A stretch of DNA of 64,000 bases from Adiantum capillus-veneris (lineage: Eukaryota > Streptophyta > Polypodiopsida > Polypodiales > Pteridaceae), in assembly GCA_014529385.2 (NCBI GenBank), contig CM043952.1, positions 55,902,619-55,966,618 on the forward strand, given 5' to 3'. Positions 1-11,535 of the stretch are shown piece after piece; position 1 is the first letter of the stretch; every line of letters begins with the position of its first letter. A program made the translations under genes and the position numbers. Below the pieces are notes generated by a model. It ran no database searches and was not told where the DNA came from. It saw nothing but the letters and a program-made list of their open reading frames with translations.

Positions 1-2072
1 GATGCAAAGGCCATCAGATTATCCACTTTTCAACAATGCTAGTTGAGGAAACGCTATCTTTTTTCTACATTGAACTATCTAAATAGCCTGCACACATGCA
101 CCTAGGCAGTCGATTGAAAGGGGGATGGTATCTTGGCCTCCATTGACCATAGGTAGGCGCACATGCTCAGCTTGAACCTTCGACAGGCTCCGTTTGAAGA
201 TGGTGGGATTGCACGTCCACAAAACCAGGAACATTTTGTGGTTGAGATGCAAGCTTCCATTGCAAAAGGTAGGCTAGCGATGTCAAATGGTAAGTATGGA
301 GCTGTGACATTTCAATAGCATCGATGGGGAAGATGATGAAGGAGGACAGGGGTGTGTGGACATGTTGGTGGACTTGCAATGCTTTTTGACTGGGAGTAGA
401 CCTCAATGCTGTACATGTGTGCACCCTAAGAGCATGCCATGTATTTTAGGCATCTTCAATGCTATTTACAACATCAATAAACTATTCACTGCACGAGAAG
501 ATCTTGTTGGAGATGGTTAATAGTAACACACAATACACTAGCTAGAAATACGTCCCTGTTAGCCTTCCTTCTTCACTCTGATAGCCACCTTGCACTAGAT
601 TAAAGAATCACCACAAAAATACCAGGCTGCATGTTGGCTTTTTTACCACCTTTGCCTTTAGTACACAACTCTGGCATAATTATCTCCCATCATAAATCTA
701 CCGCCGTTGCCTTTAGTACACAACTCTGGCATAATTATCTCCCATCATAAATCTCTATCAAAACTAAGAAACTCATAATAAGGATAGTAGAGTGGCTATT
801 TCATTATGGCGCTATTGATTCATCAAGGTAAGGGCGCAATTTTTAAGACTAACGTGACTGAAACAAGTGCAACTAGCTATTTCATAGTCTTGACAGAACA
901 TCCTTCATTGCCTTCAACACCAATGATAGTAAGCAAACTACAGGTTAATCTCTCCCTCTTCTTTGATCTCTCTCTAGTCATTAGGGACTGTTGAAGAACC
1001 ATGTTATGCTTGACAATTCTATGGTCCCCTTACAAAATCACGTAAAGTTTTTCTTTCTGATTGGACAAATATATGGGCTCACCAGAAGGATTTGTACCAA
1101 TTTAATTGGATAAACATTAGAGAGTTACTTCAAGAAGATGCATATTCACGATGGTAGCACTCTCAAGGTGAGTGTGGGCATTGGACATGTGGAGTTCAAT
1201 GATTGAGTTTGGGGATGCTTGGTTACACCGTTATCTATAGTGGCAAGGCAAAAAGACTTGAGTATTAGCAAAGGGAAATCTAACAAGGGCAAGAGAGGTT
1301 ATAGCATAGGCAACAATTCATGACTGAGGGGCAATGAGGCTTCTCGAGGTAGGAGTCCAAGTGGGATAGTCATTCAAGGATATGCCAACAATATACATTT
1401 TGAGGATACAAGCAAGCCCCAAGGTTTGTAATCTTCTTCTAAACCTCCATGTCTATGTGTTTGCTTGGTCGACTCCACTAGTATACGGGACAGGGAACAA
1501 CTTGAGTTTCTTATTATTTTTGGGGGGTTATAGATATAATGAAACACAACAGCATAAAGAAGAGAAAGGGGGTGGGGCCCATACTCCCCATCACCCACTA
1601 GGACATCTTGAGGAGGCACCATAGACGTGATGTTGCCACCAACGACCTCCATGCCTCACGAGGACCGAGTGCAAAAATGAAGTGAAGAACACCTTAACTC
1701 ATGCACAAGGATTTCATTCACGTCCACGTGAAGCATGAAGTGGTAATAACTCATGTTATTAACACCCCATGGGAGTGCTAATAGCATCAAATTCACAATA
1801 ACTAGCCAAAATCAAGAGTTCCTTGATGCTCGCCGTGCAAACGACGTAGTCCGCTAGACCTTGTCAGGCAAGTAAGAATTCTCGATGGGCTCAGCTATTT
1901 CCTTAGCATAGCCAATACTTGGATGGGGATACATGAACGACGTCCAATCCTCCAAGCCCCCAATTTGGCACACTTTGTAGAGCTTTCATTAACAACTTTA
2001 CTTGAGGTTTATTCATTTGGCTTTAGTTTATCAGATAACTTTGATCCTTTTATTTTTTAAAATCCACGAATA
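1..2072. other. Intergenic stretch without a recognisable gene
   Basis: I see no coding region with a recognisable domain here. Open frames are short and without protein-like motifs. The only structure noted is a short tandem duplication at 654-754, listed separately. Confidence 0.6.
654..754. repeat. Two-copy tandem duplication, period 55 bp
   Basis: A 46-bp core beginning GCCTTTAGTACACAACTC occurs at 654 and again at 709 with no visible mismatch, separated by a short spacer. It is a simple local duplication. Confidence 0.85.
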
Positions 2073-2690
2073 GTTACCTCCCCTGGGTGTCTATCCGCCT
2101 TGAAATAGGTTTGGGTAGGGAGTATCCTTGTGGGGGGTCTAGGTGGTGCAAGTACTTGGGGCCCATTTCTATTGTTGGAATGGAGCACTCCTCATCACTA
2201 CACCGGCGTACTTGTCTGTTATATTTAGTTACCTTCACTGAGTGTCTATCCGCTTGGACATAGGTTTGGGTAGTGAGGATCCTCGTGGAAGGTTTAGGTG
2301 GTGCAAGTGTCTAGGGCTCATTTCTAATGTTGGAATGGAGCACTCCTCATCACTACACCGGCGTACTTGTCTGTTATGTTTAGTTACCTCCCCTCGTGTC
2401 TATTGGCTTGGAAATAGATACCCAGGGAAATAGGTTGGATAGGGATCATTCTTATGGATGGTTTAGGTGGTGCAAGTGCTTGGGCTCATTTCTATTTTTG
2501 GAATGTAGCGTTCCTCATCACTACACTGTCATACTTGTATTTTACGTTCAGTTACTTCCCCTGAGTGTCTATCTGCCAAGAGACAGGTCTGGGTAGGGAG
2601 CATCATGGAGGGTTTAAGAGGTGCAAGTGCTTAGGGCTCGTTTCTATTATTGGAATGGAGTGCTCCTCATCATTACACCAATTTCACTTT
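2073..2690. repeat. Four-unit tandem repeat (~154-168 bp per unit)
   Basis: Units start at about 2073, 2229, 2383 and 2551. Each begins GTTAC(C/T)T, passes through GTGTCTATC, GGGTAG, AGGTGGTGCAAGT and TGGAATG, and ends near TCATCACTACAC. Units 1 to 3 are most alike and unit 4 is the most diverged. No coding function is apparent. It could be a minisatellite or an internal repeat of an old transposon. Confidence 0.8.
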
Positions 2691-2759
2691 TTTTTTTTTA
2701 CATGTATATTATTGTATTTTATTATCCAAATGTTCAATTAAATTTAATTTTTAAAAAAA

Positions 2760-4625
2760 CTAATATTTTTGTGATTGTATGCATGCATAGGCGACTTGTG
2801 AACTTATCATTGAGAATAATTTTTGCTCCCAAAGCATCAATGCATCTAGTTCTAGTCGCCCATCCACTAGTGGTGAAGGATCAAACAATAGAGCTTCCAA
2901 TAAACGTAAGTGCAGGGCTCGTGATAAAGTATCAGGGTCTGAGTGGCCATTTTGCAAAAAATGTTAGATCATTTATAGATCAGCATTGAAAATTATGTGG
3001 CAAATAAAAATCAAGAGGTGAACCTCGTATTAGGGAGTACTTTCTTAAATCAAGGAATGGAACAACTAATAGGACAAATGGAGGTAGATGTAATGGCATA
3101 GGCAATGAGAATGCTAAGAAACGTTTGAGAGAGTTATTATGAGGTGTAGCCAATGCAAAGGGACCTAGAATATGGACTCCAAACCGGTTGGATTCAGAGC
3201 TTCAATGAAGTGTTGCCTCAACACAAGGTGGACAAAATAGTGGTGCACCCTCTATGTTGACCACTACACACACAGAGAGCTAGTACAAGATGGGTCGCCC
3301 GAGTACCAGTTTGGAATGCATAGAGCAAGGCACGTAAGTCTCAAGCAAAGCCTTTGATCAACTACTCTTAAATAGGTTTAGTTTTCTCTTGCACAAGTTA
3401 TATATTTTACAGGCGGTTCTATGTCGATAGTCACATGAGAGCCATGACAGCATGCATGGAAGAAGATTGGAGAGTATGGTGCTTGTTTTTCCCCTCCATC
3501 ATATCATCAAATACGCACAACATTGTTGGAATAATGCTTTGTAGACACCCAAAAGGAAGTTCATATGTTGATTTTAAAATCAATTGATCAAACAAGATGC
3601 ACTATAGTCGGTGATGGATGGTCAAATGTTCATCGTAGGCTGCTTATTAATGTGATTCTATTCAGTCCTTGAGAGTCATGCTTCATTAAAGCAATCTTAG
3701 GTGAGATTAAGTCAAGGAGCTAAATAGCTTATATCATAACAAAGACAATTCATCAAATAGGTGCCCCCAACGTAGTATAAGTGATCATGGACAATGCAAG
3801 ATTTGGTAGAGCAGATGGTCATCTCTTAGAGAAGTTCTTTCGTAGATTGCATATGTTAGATTTTGCACTAACTTGTACATTGTGGAAAGTCTGTTACAAA
3901 ACAAAATATAATGTGATGAATTGGATGAAGATGTGATTGAATATTTTTATGACGTGGTCAGTAATTTCTACAGCAATACAGATGATCAAGCCCAAAGCCG
4001 TCTCTGACCTGACTAAGTATAGGTTAAAGCCTGGCCTTTTTACTTCTGAGTTTGTTTTGAATCTTGCATCTAAACACCCAACATGGAGGTGATGGCTCAT
4101 GAACAGTGCTTCAATACCTAGAATACAAAAATTGGCTAAGCCCAATCCGTCTTTGACCTGACAAAGTATAGGTTGAAGGATGGCCGTTTTACTTCTGAGT
4201 TTGTTTAGAACCTTGCATCAAAATAGCCAACATTGAGGTGATGGCTCATGAATGGTGCTTCAATACCTACAATACAAAAATTGTCTATTAGGGTGCTTGC
4301 ACAGTGTGTTGCCAACTCAAGCTTCCAACGAAATGGGAGTACCTACATCTATGTGCACTCGACTATTCATAATCGCCTTTTCAACAATCATGCCAAAAAA
4401 TTGGTATACTTGTATCTAAAATCATAGGCTTCGCATCAATATTCAATTAGAAGAGTATGAAGAAGACATACCATGGTGACTATGGATAACAGTGAAGATG
4501 ACCAAGGGCCAGGGGAAGAGGTGACAATCAAAGAACTAGAATTTTGTGAGTTTGGTGGATGTACTTTGTTTGAAGTGAATGTGAATCTTGAGGTGGATGA
4601 TTGTCCTCCCACTCAACAAAGAAGA
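2760..4625 (+). pseudogene. Decayed hAT-family transposase
   Basis: Conceptual translation across frames gives the blocks expected of a plant hAT transposase. A DUF659-like segment starts near 3598 (VGDGWSNVHRRLLINVILFS) and continues near 3776 with IMDNARFGRADGHLLEKFF. The C-terminal hAT dimerisation block is at 4290-4424 (RVLAQCVANSSFQRNGST, then NRLFNNHAKKLVYLYL), followed by an acidic tail to about 4620. In-frame stops (for example near 3675 and 3778) and frame changes show it is dead. A 150-bp internal tandem duplication lies between the two domains. A BED zinc finger at the N end is not convincing, so the left edge is approximate. I did not find terminal inverted repeats or an 8-bp target duplication. 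Confidence 0.75.
3988..4286 (+). repeat. 150-bp tandem duplication inside the hAT remnant
   Basis: Two adjacent copies start AAGCCCA at 3988 and 4138, and both contain CTGACC, AAGTATAGGTT, TTTACTTCTGAGTTTGTTT and GATGGCTCATGAA. They differ by scattered substitutions, so the duplication is not recent. Confidence 0.8.
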
Positions 4626-5464
4626 CTATTGTGGTAAAGTGATGTAAACATAGATAGCATTATAGGCTAACATTCTAGTGGGGTGGAGAACAAGTTTAAG
4701 TTCTTTTACAAGGACAAGTGACAAGCCATGTAGACTCTTTATTTGTAAATTGTTGGATATGTTGCTTTAAAGGCTATCATCATCAGAGTTTGAGTACATT
4801 TACAAGGTTAAGTGACAAGTCATGTTTACCACCATTGTCTATCACCACTGTTAACTAGTGCTTTATTGTCTATCACCATTGGAGTTTAAGTACATTAAGG
4901 ACAATTATACTAGTACCAACATGTTGGATATACACCATGTAGGACCATTTATGACTTTAAAAAACCTATCACTTGAATCAATTAATGACTTTGAAAACAT
5001 CAGTTGAATCACTGTAAAATTTGTATTTTTTGTTAATGGGAACTATCACTTTAATATCTATCAAAACATTTGTAGCACACCTTATCCACTTTTTCGTTAC
5101 TCGTAGTTTGCAAAACACATTATAAACAATCATACTCTTTTGCAACCAACAGTTTTGTAAACAAGAGTATCATATACAATGATTCAAAAAGTCATTGCAA
5201 GTCACTCCAGTTGTGACATCTATAAAGATAAATTTAAGTTGTCCAAAGGAGCTTCTCTCTCTCTCTTGCAATGGGGCTACCACTAAGTATTGATGGTCTT
5301 TCTTCATTTTGAACATTGAATACACAAGCTTGTCAATGGGAGTCCTGCATATATGACACCCCTTCTTATTCACCATGTTTTGCACGAGACATGGCAAATG
5401 ATACATACGGCTGCAAGCTATTTTGTAGTGACCACTCCAGTTGTGGAAAAAGTGCCCAAAAATT
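4626..5464. other. AT-rich stretch without a recognisable gene
   Basis: No frame here carries a domain I recognise. Short tandem echoes such as GACAAGTGACAAG/TTAAGTGACAAGTCATG suggest degraded transposon sequence. Confidence 0.5.
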
Positions 5465-5656
5465 TGTTGGGGTATAAAGCCCAATGTGGTCGCCCAGGTA
5501 AGTGGGCGGGCCGCCAGGTATGTACACATATTCTTTTGTAAAAACCTAATAAGAACTCACTATGCTCTACACATTACAGTAGAGCGAGTTCACCATATCT
5601 TCGTGCTCTTCTTCTCACACTCTCTCTCGCGTCGCACTTCCGCTCATACTCCTTCA
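5465..5656 (+). repeat. Copia family A LTR, + orientation
   Basis: The 192-bp LTR begins TGTTGGGG and ends CTCCTTCA. It is nearly identical to the LTRs at 8482-8673, 18929-19122 and 24291-24482, and is directly followed by the primer site. Confidence 0.93.
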
Positions 5657-5658
5657 AC

Positions 5659-5670
5659 TGGTATCAGAGC
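5659..5670 (+). other. Primer binding site, initiator Met-tRNA
   Basis: TGGTATCAGAGC is complementary to the 3' end of plant initiator Met-tRNA and lies 2 bp after the LTR end, the standard position for copia minus-strand priming. Confidence 0.9.
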
Positions 5671-7028
5671 TCTTCTTACAGCATCTGATGGAAATGCACT
5701 GAGTGACTGGATTATAGACTCAGGGGCATCACTTCATGTGTCTCCAAACAAGGAGTGGTTTACCTCTTATGTGCCCACTAAAGATCATGTTCGGCTAGGC
5801 AATGGGCAGACATGTGAGATCTTAGGTGTTGGAGATGTTCAATTGAAGTTTCAGAATGGCTCTTCTTTCACGCTGAAGAATGTGAGACATGTTCCCGCAA
5901 TTACAAAGAGCTTGATCAGCATAGGTTTACTTGATGATGCTGGCTACGTCACCACTTTTGGACAGAACATGTGGAAGATATCCAAGGGTTCTATGACAGT
6001 AGCACATGGAGTAAAGTTTGGAGGACTTTACATGATTTATGTATCAAATGTCTCTAAAAATGTAATCAATGTAATCGAGCAGTCGAACGTTTCTTTGTGG
6101 CATAGCCGGTTAGGACATATGTCCAAGAAGGGAATGGAAATCTTGTCTCGTTCTGGTTATTTGCCTGGATTTTCATTTAATGATTTTGAATTCTGTGAAC
6201 ATTGTCTGTATGGTAAGCAAACACAGCAGCCACATAAGCATAGAAGCAGTAGAAGAGATACACAGTTAGCACTTGTTCATAGTGATTTGTGTGGACCTAT
6301 GCCTAACCTATCTCTAGGGGGAGCTTCTTACTTTATGACATTTATAGATGATTACTCGAGGAAAGTATGGGTTTACTTTCTCAAGCACAAGGATGAAGCG
6401 TTTATTTCAAAACGTTTGTGACACTTGTGGAGAATCAGAGTGGCAAGAAGCTTAAATGCTTACGCACTGACAATGGTGGAGAGTATGTTTCAAAGGCCTT
6501 TCAGGACTTTTGTGAGTCAAAAGGTATAAAACGTGAACTTATTGCTCCTTACAATCCTCCTCAAAATGGTGTTGCTGAGAGGATGAATAGGACCATACAA
6601 GAGAAGGTCAGAAGTATGTTGTCTAATGCACAGCTGCCAAATGGGTTTTGGGCTGAAGCTGTATCAACAGCTGTTCATCTTGTAAATAGATCTCCTAGCA
6701 AGGTTTTGCAGAAGGATTCAGTGCCAGAGATGGTATGGTCAGGCAAAATGCCCTCATACAAGCATCTCAGAGTCTTTGGCTGTGAGGCATATACTCACGT
6801 TCCAAAGGAATTTAGGAACAAACTTGAGCCAAAGAGTAGAAAGTGCATCTTTCTAGGCTATGGTAATTCTGGTGAGATGGGGTACAGACTTTGGGATCCC
6901 GAATCCAGAAAGGTTGTCCACAGCAATGATGTTCACTTTAATGAATCCAAATATCATTCTAAACCAGAGAGGGTTGAGGAGATTAGAAGAGTTGTCTTCC
7001 AAGAAGATGGACCTGCACGTGCAAGACA
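5671..7028 (+). pseudogene. Copia polyprotein fragment: protease and integrase
   Basis: The frame opens almost immediately after the primer site, so gag and the zinc knuckle are missing here. Visible parts are the aspartic protease motif (WIIDSGASLHVSP), the GAG-pre-integrase block (LWHSRLGHMSKKGME), the integrase core (HSDLCGPMPNLSLGG, DNGGEY, NGVAERMNRTIQEK) and the segment between integrase and reverse transcriptase (FGCEAYTHVPKE, WDPESRK). A 4-bp loss near 6408 relative to the related copy at 21266-22072 changes frame between KHKDEAF and the next block. The reading is cut off at about 7028 by the inverted gag segment. Reverse transcriptase and RNase H are absent. Confidence 0.9.
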
Positions 7029-7379
7029 AAATTTCATCTTCAAGTCAACAAGCTTCTTAAGCCAGTATACATGTGAAGCTGCACTCTGCTTCTCATAAAG
7101 ATCACTCAGCTTTAACCATGCTTGATAAGCCGACATCTCGTCTGCTACATTGAAGTAAACGCTTTCTGCCAAAGTCAGCATAATGGTAGAAAGTGCTAAT
7201 TCATCCATTTCGCTCCATTCATCTTCGTCCATATCTTCTGGTTTTATCCCCTTGAGGTTTATAGGTTTTATCTGCTTCTTTTGTACCAACACGTGCCAAA
7301 TCTGCTTCTTCCACAATGGGAAATTGGTTCCATCCAACTTCTTGATATTGTAAAGAGCAGTGTCCTGTGATCCAGCCAT
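7029..7379 (-). pseudogene. Copia gag N-terminal fragment, inverted
   Basis: Reading from 7379 leftward, the protein starts MAGSQDTALYNIKKLDG and runs about 116 residues through the gag block WLKKLVDLKMK. It then passes across the junction into antisense of the + strand pol arm. The related copy at 22100-23191 continues from this point into the rest of gag and a CCHC zinc knuckle, so this fragment is only the first third of gag. Confidence 0.9.
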
Positions 7380-8481
7380 AGCTACGCTTCACAGTGGTTT
7401 ACTTTCCTGGGGAAAATTCGGCAGAGTTTCCCCTGTAAACTGACTTCTGAACCAATATCAACCTGTCAAATGAACCAAGAAAGCTTCAGATTCTGCATAA
7501 ATTTCGGCAGAGTCTCCTTTGTAAAATGGCTCTGGTGTTCTCAAAAAACAGACCAAAAATAGCTCAAAAAACACTGTCTCTCTGACACTGTAAGCTGCGG
7601 GTAAACCTGTCCAGCACCTATACTGTCTCTCACTGTCCTGTCACTCTACTGTAAGCATAGACTGTGACAATGCCTCAACGACAGTAAAGCAAAGATGCAA
7701 TCCCAACTGTCTAACTCACAGTCAATACATCCTAGCTGCCTATCTAAGGGTGCTCGAGGGATCGCTCCAAGACCTGTATCACCGAAAGGATCTCAACATT
7801 CGAGAATCCCCCAGCTCAATAAAACCTCACTCGACCCTTAACAAAGGCTGCAGTAAATCTGATAGTACATAGACTTCCCACAAAGTCATACATCCACAAA
7901 TTTCCCACTGTATGCTGTAACCGCTGCGACGGTTGTTTGCTGCGTGACTCACAGCTAGCAAACCCTCAACAGACATACATCATCTCTGACAATACATCCC
8001 ATGTGGAAGTACCTGCAATGTTAGGATGAAATCTGGAATATCAAGCAGCGAACACAAGCTACCTGATGAACTAGTGGATGACAGTCGCCTACAGTCTGTG
8101 TGTAGATGCGCCCGTGTCGTATGTGACACGCCTCCAAGAACTGTGAGCCGTCCTTCGATGTGTAGACAGCCACAAATCAACACTCTGGGAGTGTCGATAT
8201 CCTCAGCACCTGCAGTCGTAGGCCGAAAACCCCAAATTTGCAGAGTCGGATCTGCACCCGCCAAGACCACGTAGTCGAAAATGGCCTGCGCAGACCTTTG
8301 TCGAAGCCGAACGGTGGGCGAGATGACCTCAGAATTAAATTCTGAGAACGTCAAGCCCTTTGGGCTTACCCACAGGATTTTGGGCCGTGTCTTCGCCTGT
8401 CGAATTTCACTCCAATCTGAGAGTGTGACTCTAGCCTCCTGTAGTGCTGCCTCGAGCCTCGATCTGAGCTCTGATACCAGT
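7380..8481 (-). other. Long 5' leader of copia family A (- strand)
   Basis: About 1.1 kb lies between the gag start and the primer site (GAACTGGTATCAGAGC read on the - strand, near 8465-8480). It carries no transposon protein domain and matches the leader at 23192-24290 over its full length. Short open frames are poorly supported. Confidence 0.7.
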
Positions 8482-8673
8482 TGAAGGAGTACGAGCGGAA
8501 GTGCGACGCGAGAGAGAGTGCGAGAAGAAGAGCACGACGATATGGTGAACTCGCTCTACTGTAATGTGTAGAGCATAGTGAGTTCTTATTAGGTTTTTAC
8601 AAAAGAATATGTGTACATACCTGGCGGCCCGCCCACTTACCTGGGCGACCACATTGGGCTTTATACCCCAACA
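8482..8673 (-). repeat. Copia family A LTR, - orientation
   Basis: The 192-bp LTR on the - strand begins TGTTGGGG at 8673 and ends at 8482. Its primer site lies inward of it, so it is a 5' LTR. Confidence 0.92.
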
Positions 8674-10398
8674 TTCCCTATTCTCTACGGCATGCCCACA
8701 ATCTTGTAGTGATGACCACATAGAGTCCACATACACCTACTAGGCAGATTTTCCCTGCTATGTCACCTCCCAAATCTCCATCACATAGACAAATTTTGCA
8801 CCAAATCACACTTGATCAGTTGAGGTCTAGAGTGATTGGGACGAAGGAGAGGAATGCTCAAATTGACAACAAGGCAAATACACTTGAGAGCACTACGACA
8901 GAGCCACCTAGAGTGACTATTCTTGAGTTTTTTACTTGTTCTCTAGAGGATGCATAGTCTAGTGAGATTGCTCATATGCCAGAGACGAGTCTTGAGCCAA
9001 TAGAGATAGATGACACGCTATATTCTACACTCGTTGATGGACGCTATATTCTACACTCGTTGATGATGCCAATGCACCTATCATAGAGGTAGATGTCCTG
9101 CCAAAGCCTATACTTGAGTAGATTGTTGACACACATGATCACGAGAGTGTTGATCTTATGTAGGCCATTAAGAGTGAGATATCTACATATACAATAGAGA
9201 CAGATGTAGCCATCGAAATAGATGTTGATGGGCATCCACAACTAGATTCACCGATGTGATGGAGCATTTAGATTCCCCATGTGAGACACGGACAAAGGAG
9301 GTACTTATAGACCATGACTATCACCCCGTTGGAGTAGAGGTAACACCTGAAGATTCAGAGAGACCAGCTTGCCTAGAGTGATTTCTACCACGATACTAAA
9401 GACGCCACAATATCACGTAGAGCCTACCTTAGACGATGTTCACATGAACAATACTACCTATGAGTGACCTAGCACATATCACGTCTATAGCTCATAAAAG
9501 AGAGCTTATTGTAGGGTCAGTAGACATGTTTATGTGCCCCACACGATGACATAGACTAGACCATTAGCTAGTGATGATACGCTAGTTTGGATTGAGATCC
9601 ACAACACACACAATGGTTTATCCCATGGTTGGCTCACATCTAGAGACTCACTAGAGACACGTGGATTTTATAAGGACATAGACATATTTGGGTTAGCAGA
9701 CCACAGATCCTAGCACATCCTCTTAGATCTCTTATAATTTCTTCGACCACACCCACACTACAGAGATCAGACCATGTTCATGACCAGAGAGGCCTACCCT
9801 ACGATGAGTGCCGACCCAAGCTAGACACTCATGACCACATGTGAGGAGAGCTTGACATGAATTCACTGAGATACAATGGACATTGAAGATTTGGCTACCA
9901 AAGAGTTGATCACCTATCACACCATAGGTTGATACGAGCCATAGCTCACCTGCGATTTCTAGTGACCATGCTATGGAATTAGAATAGGAGTCAAGTATTG
10001 AGGGATACTAAGCCACAGAGTTCATTGACCACATACACAGGATGATGTCATCCCTAGATCCATTAGTTGTGCTACAAATTCTACTATCCACATGGAGCTA
10101 GGTGCTAACCAATCAATGACCATTAGATAGAGAGCTAGGAGATTGCCAATTTTATTGTTTGGAGAGAGTTATCTTATCCCTCCTGGTTGCACTAGACACT
10201 TGACTTGTGCAAATTGACTATGGTGTTCTAAACACATGCTCATATACTAGAGACGTGTTTCTCCCCTTGGGGTTTTTTCCTCTAGGTATCTAGGTATGAG
10301 ACCTTAGTATAGGATTTCTTTTTATTTTCATTTAGGTAATAAAACTTTCATTTCGATGCTAACACACCTTTGTAGGTGGTAGTATTGACATCGAAGCT
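8674..10398. other. Stretch without a recognisable gene
   Basis: Frames are broken by many stops. A 65-residue open frame at 8760-8957 (+) and downstream acidic codons near 8960-9240 look like a decayed polyprotein but match no family I can name. A 26-bp tandem duplication (GACGCTATATTCTACACTCG) lies at about 9013-9065. Confidence 0.5.
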
Positions 10399-11242
10399 GT
10401 GGGCTATCTCTTCAGACTTTTAGGGGATGCAAAGGGAAGTTCTCTCTTCAAATGCAATCACCTACACTTGCACCTTGAAGCCGTGGGCTATTTTCAATGG
10501 ATGAGAAGGGAAGGCCTTTTCTCATATGAAATCACCTACCCTTGCACCTTCAAGGCCTTCACATGGGTGCGTGATTTCATGATGAGAAAGTGCTAGGGAT
10601 TGTTGGAGATAGATGTTGTTATTTACTGTGCATTCGCCAATGTGGTGCCCTAATGAAAGAATAAAAAGTTCTTGATCACATCCTCTCTAGGATGTCTCTT
10701 TGAGCGTGTTGATTGTAAGATATACCCAACATGGCTGTGTCAAGGAAGCTCTATGCTATTTTCACTAAATGTGAAGGAAGGGACTCTCTCCAGTTGCAAT
10801 CACTTATGCTTGCACCTTGAAGGCATGTGGCCATATGCAAGATGTTCACATAGATGAGAGAATTTGCAATGAGATTCCTAGTCATGGGCTATTCGAGGAA
10901 AATATCATTCTTTGTGGTTCTTTGGTTGATATGTGTGCCAAATGTGGTGCCATCACAAAAACTTGAAAAGTCTTGATGGGCATCCTCTCCAGATTTAGAT
11001 TAGTTGGAACAAAATTCACATGAGATTGCACTTTAGTGGCACTAAAAGATGTGCTTGATAGTGCTTTGATCAATACCTATGCAAATTATGGTGCCTTTGT
11101 GAAATCACATAAAGTTCTTAACATGCATCCTTTTTGGGATGTCGCCTCTTGCAATGCATTGATTGCAAGTTATGCCTACTGTGTATGTGACATGATGCTC
11201 ATTGCTATTTCAACAAGATGCAAATTCAAGGTTTCTTGCTAA
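10399..11242 (+). pseudogene. Decayed pentatricopeptide repeat (PPR) protein
   Basis: Translation across frames gives degenerate PPR repeats: FQWMRREGLFSYEITYPCTF (near 10486), SLVDMCAKCGAI (near 10920), and DVLDSALINTYANYGAF followed by DVASCNALIASYA (11049-11176). The pattern of an MQREGL-type helix, VDMYAKCG-type helix and WNALIAGYA-type helix is that of PLS-class PPR proteins of land-plant organelle RNA editing. Stops such as TGA near 10964 and repeated partial units show the gene is dead. No organelle targeting sequence or DYW domain remains. The repeat wording resembles fern PPR families, which I use as weak taxonomic evidence. Confidence 0.75.
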
Positions 11243-11510
11243 ACAAAGGCTCTTGGGGTGCTCTTATAGGAGTGTAAGGCTTAGTAAGGCTGTCTTTGAG
11301 GAGGGAATTACACACAACAGGATCACCTAACACTGCTCCTGCTACCAACAAAAATGTTGGTGTGGTTATGGAAAACACCACCAACGCAGAGGAAAAATGC
11401 TAGGTGAAGTTCTCCATTTGCATGCCAAAATTGGCCGATACGCACCCCTAGGGGCTACCCTTACAGGGCACCCTCTTGTTGGGCTCTACCACTATGCTTA
11501 AGAGAGGTAC

Positions 11511-11535
11511 CCCCCCCCCCCCCCCCCCCCCCCCC
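11511..11535. repeat. Poly-C tract (~25 bp)
   Basis: An uninterrupted run of C follows GGTAC. Runs this long are prone to sequencing or assembly length errors. Confidence 0.9.

Larger units (their letters stand above)
5465..8673. mobile_element. Rearranged copia element with two inverted 5' ends
   Basis: Both ends carry the same 192-bp LTR in opposite orientation, + at 5465-5656 and - at 8482-8673. Each is followed inward by a Met-tRNA primer site (TGGTATCAGAGC). The left arm holds protease and integrase on the + strand. The right arm holds the leader and the start of gag on the - strand. The arms meet at about 7028. There is no 3' LTR or polypurine tract, so both outer ends are 5' ends. Flanking pentamers (AAATT and TTCCC) do not match, so a single normal insertion is not supported. 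The family is the same as the element at 18929-24482. Confidence 0.85.

Noticed and set aside
5441-5670. Extension of the copia protease frame upstream through the LTR
   Set aside because: The apparent N-terminal 70 residues are translated LTR and primer site, not gag. The true family gag starts MAGSQD.
7980-8484. Frames of 67 to 124 codons in the copia A leader
   Set aside because: The matching frame in the second copy (23834-24163) differs in its end and the composition is not protein-like. More likely non-coding leader.
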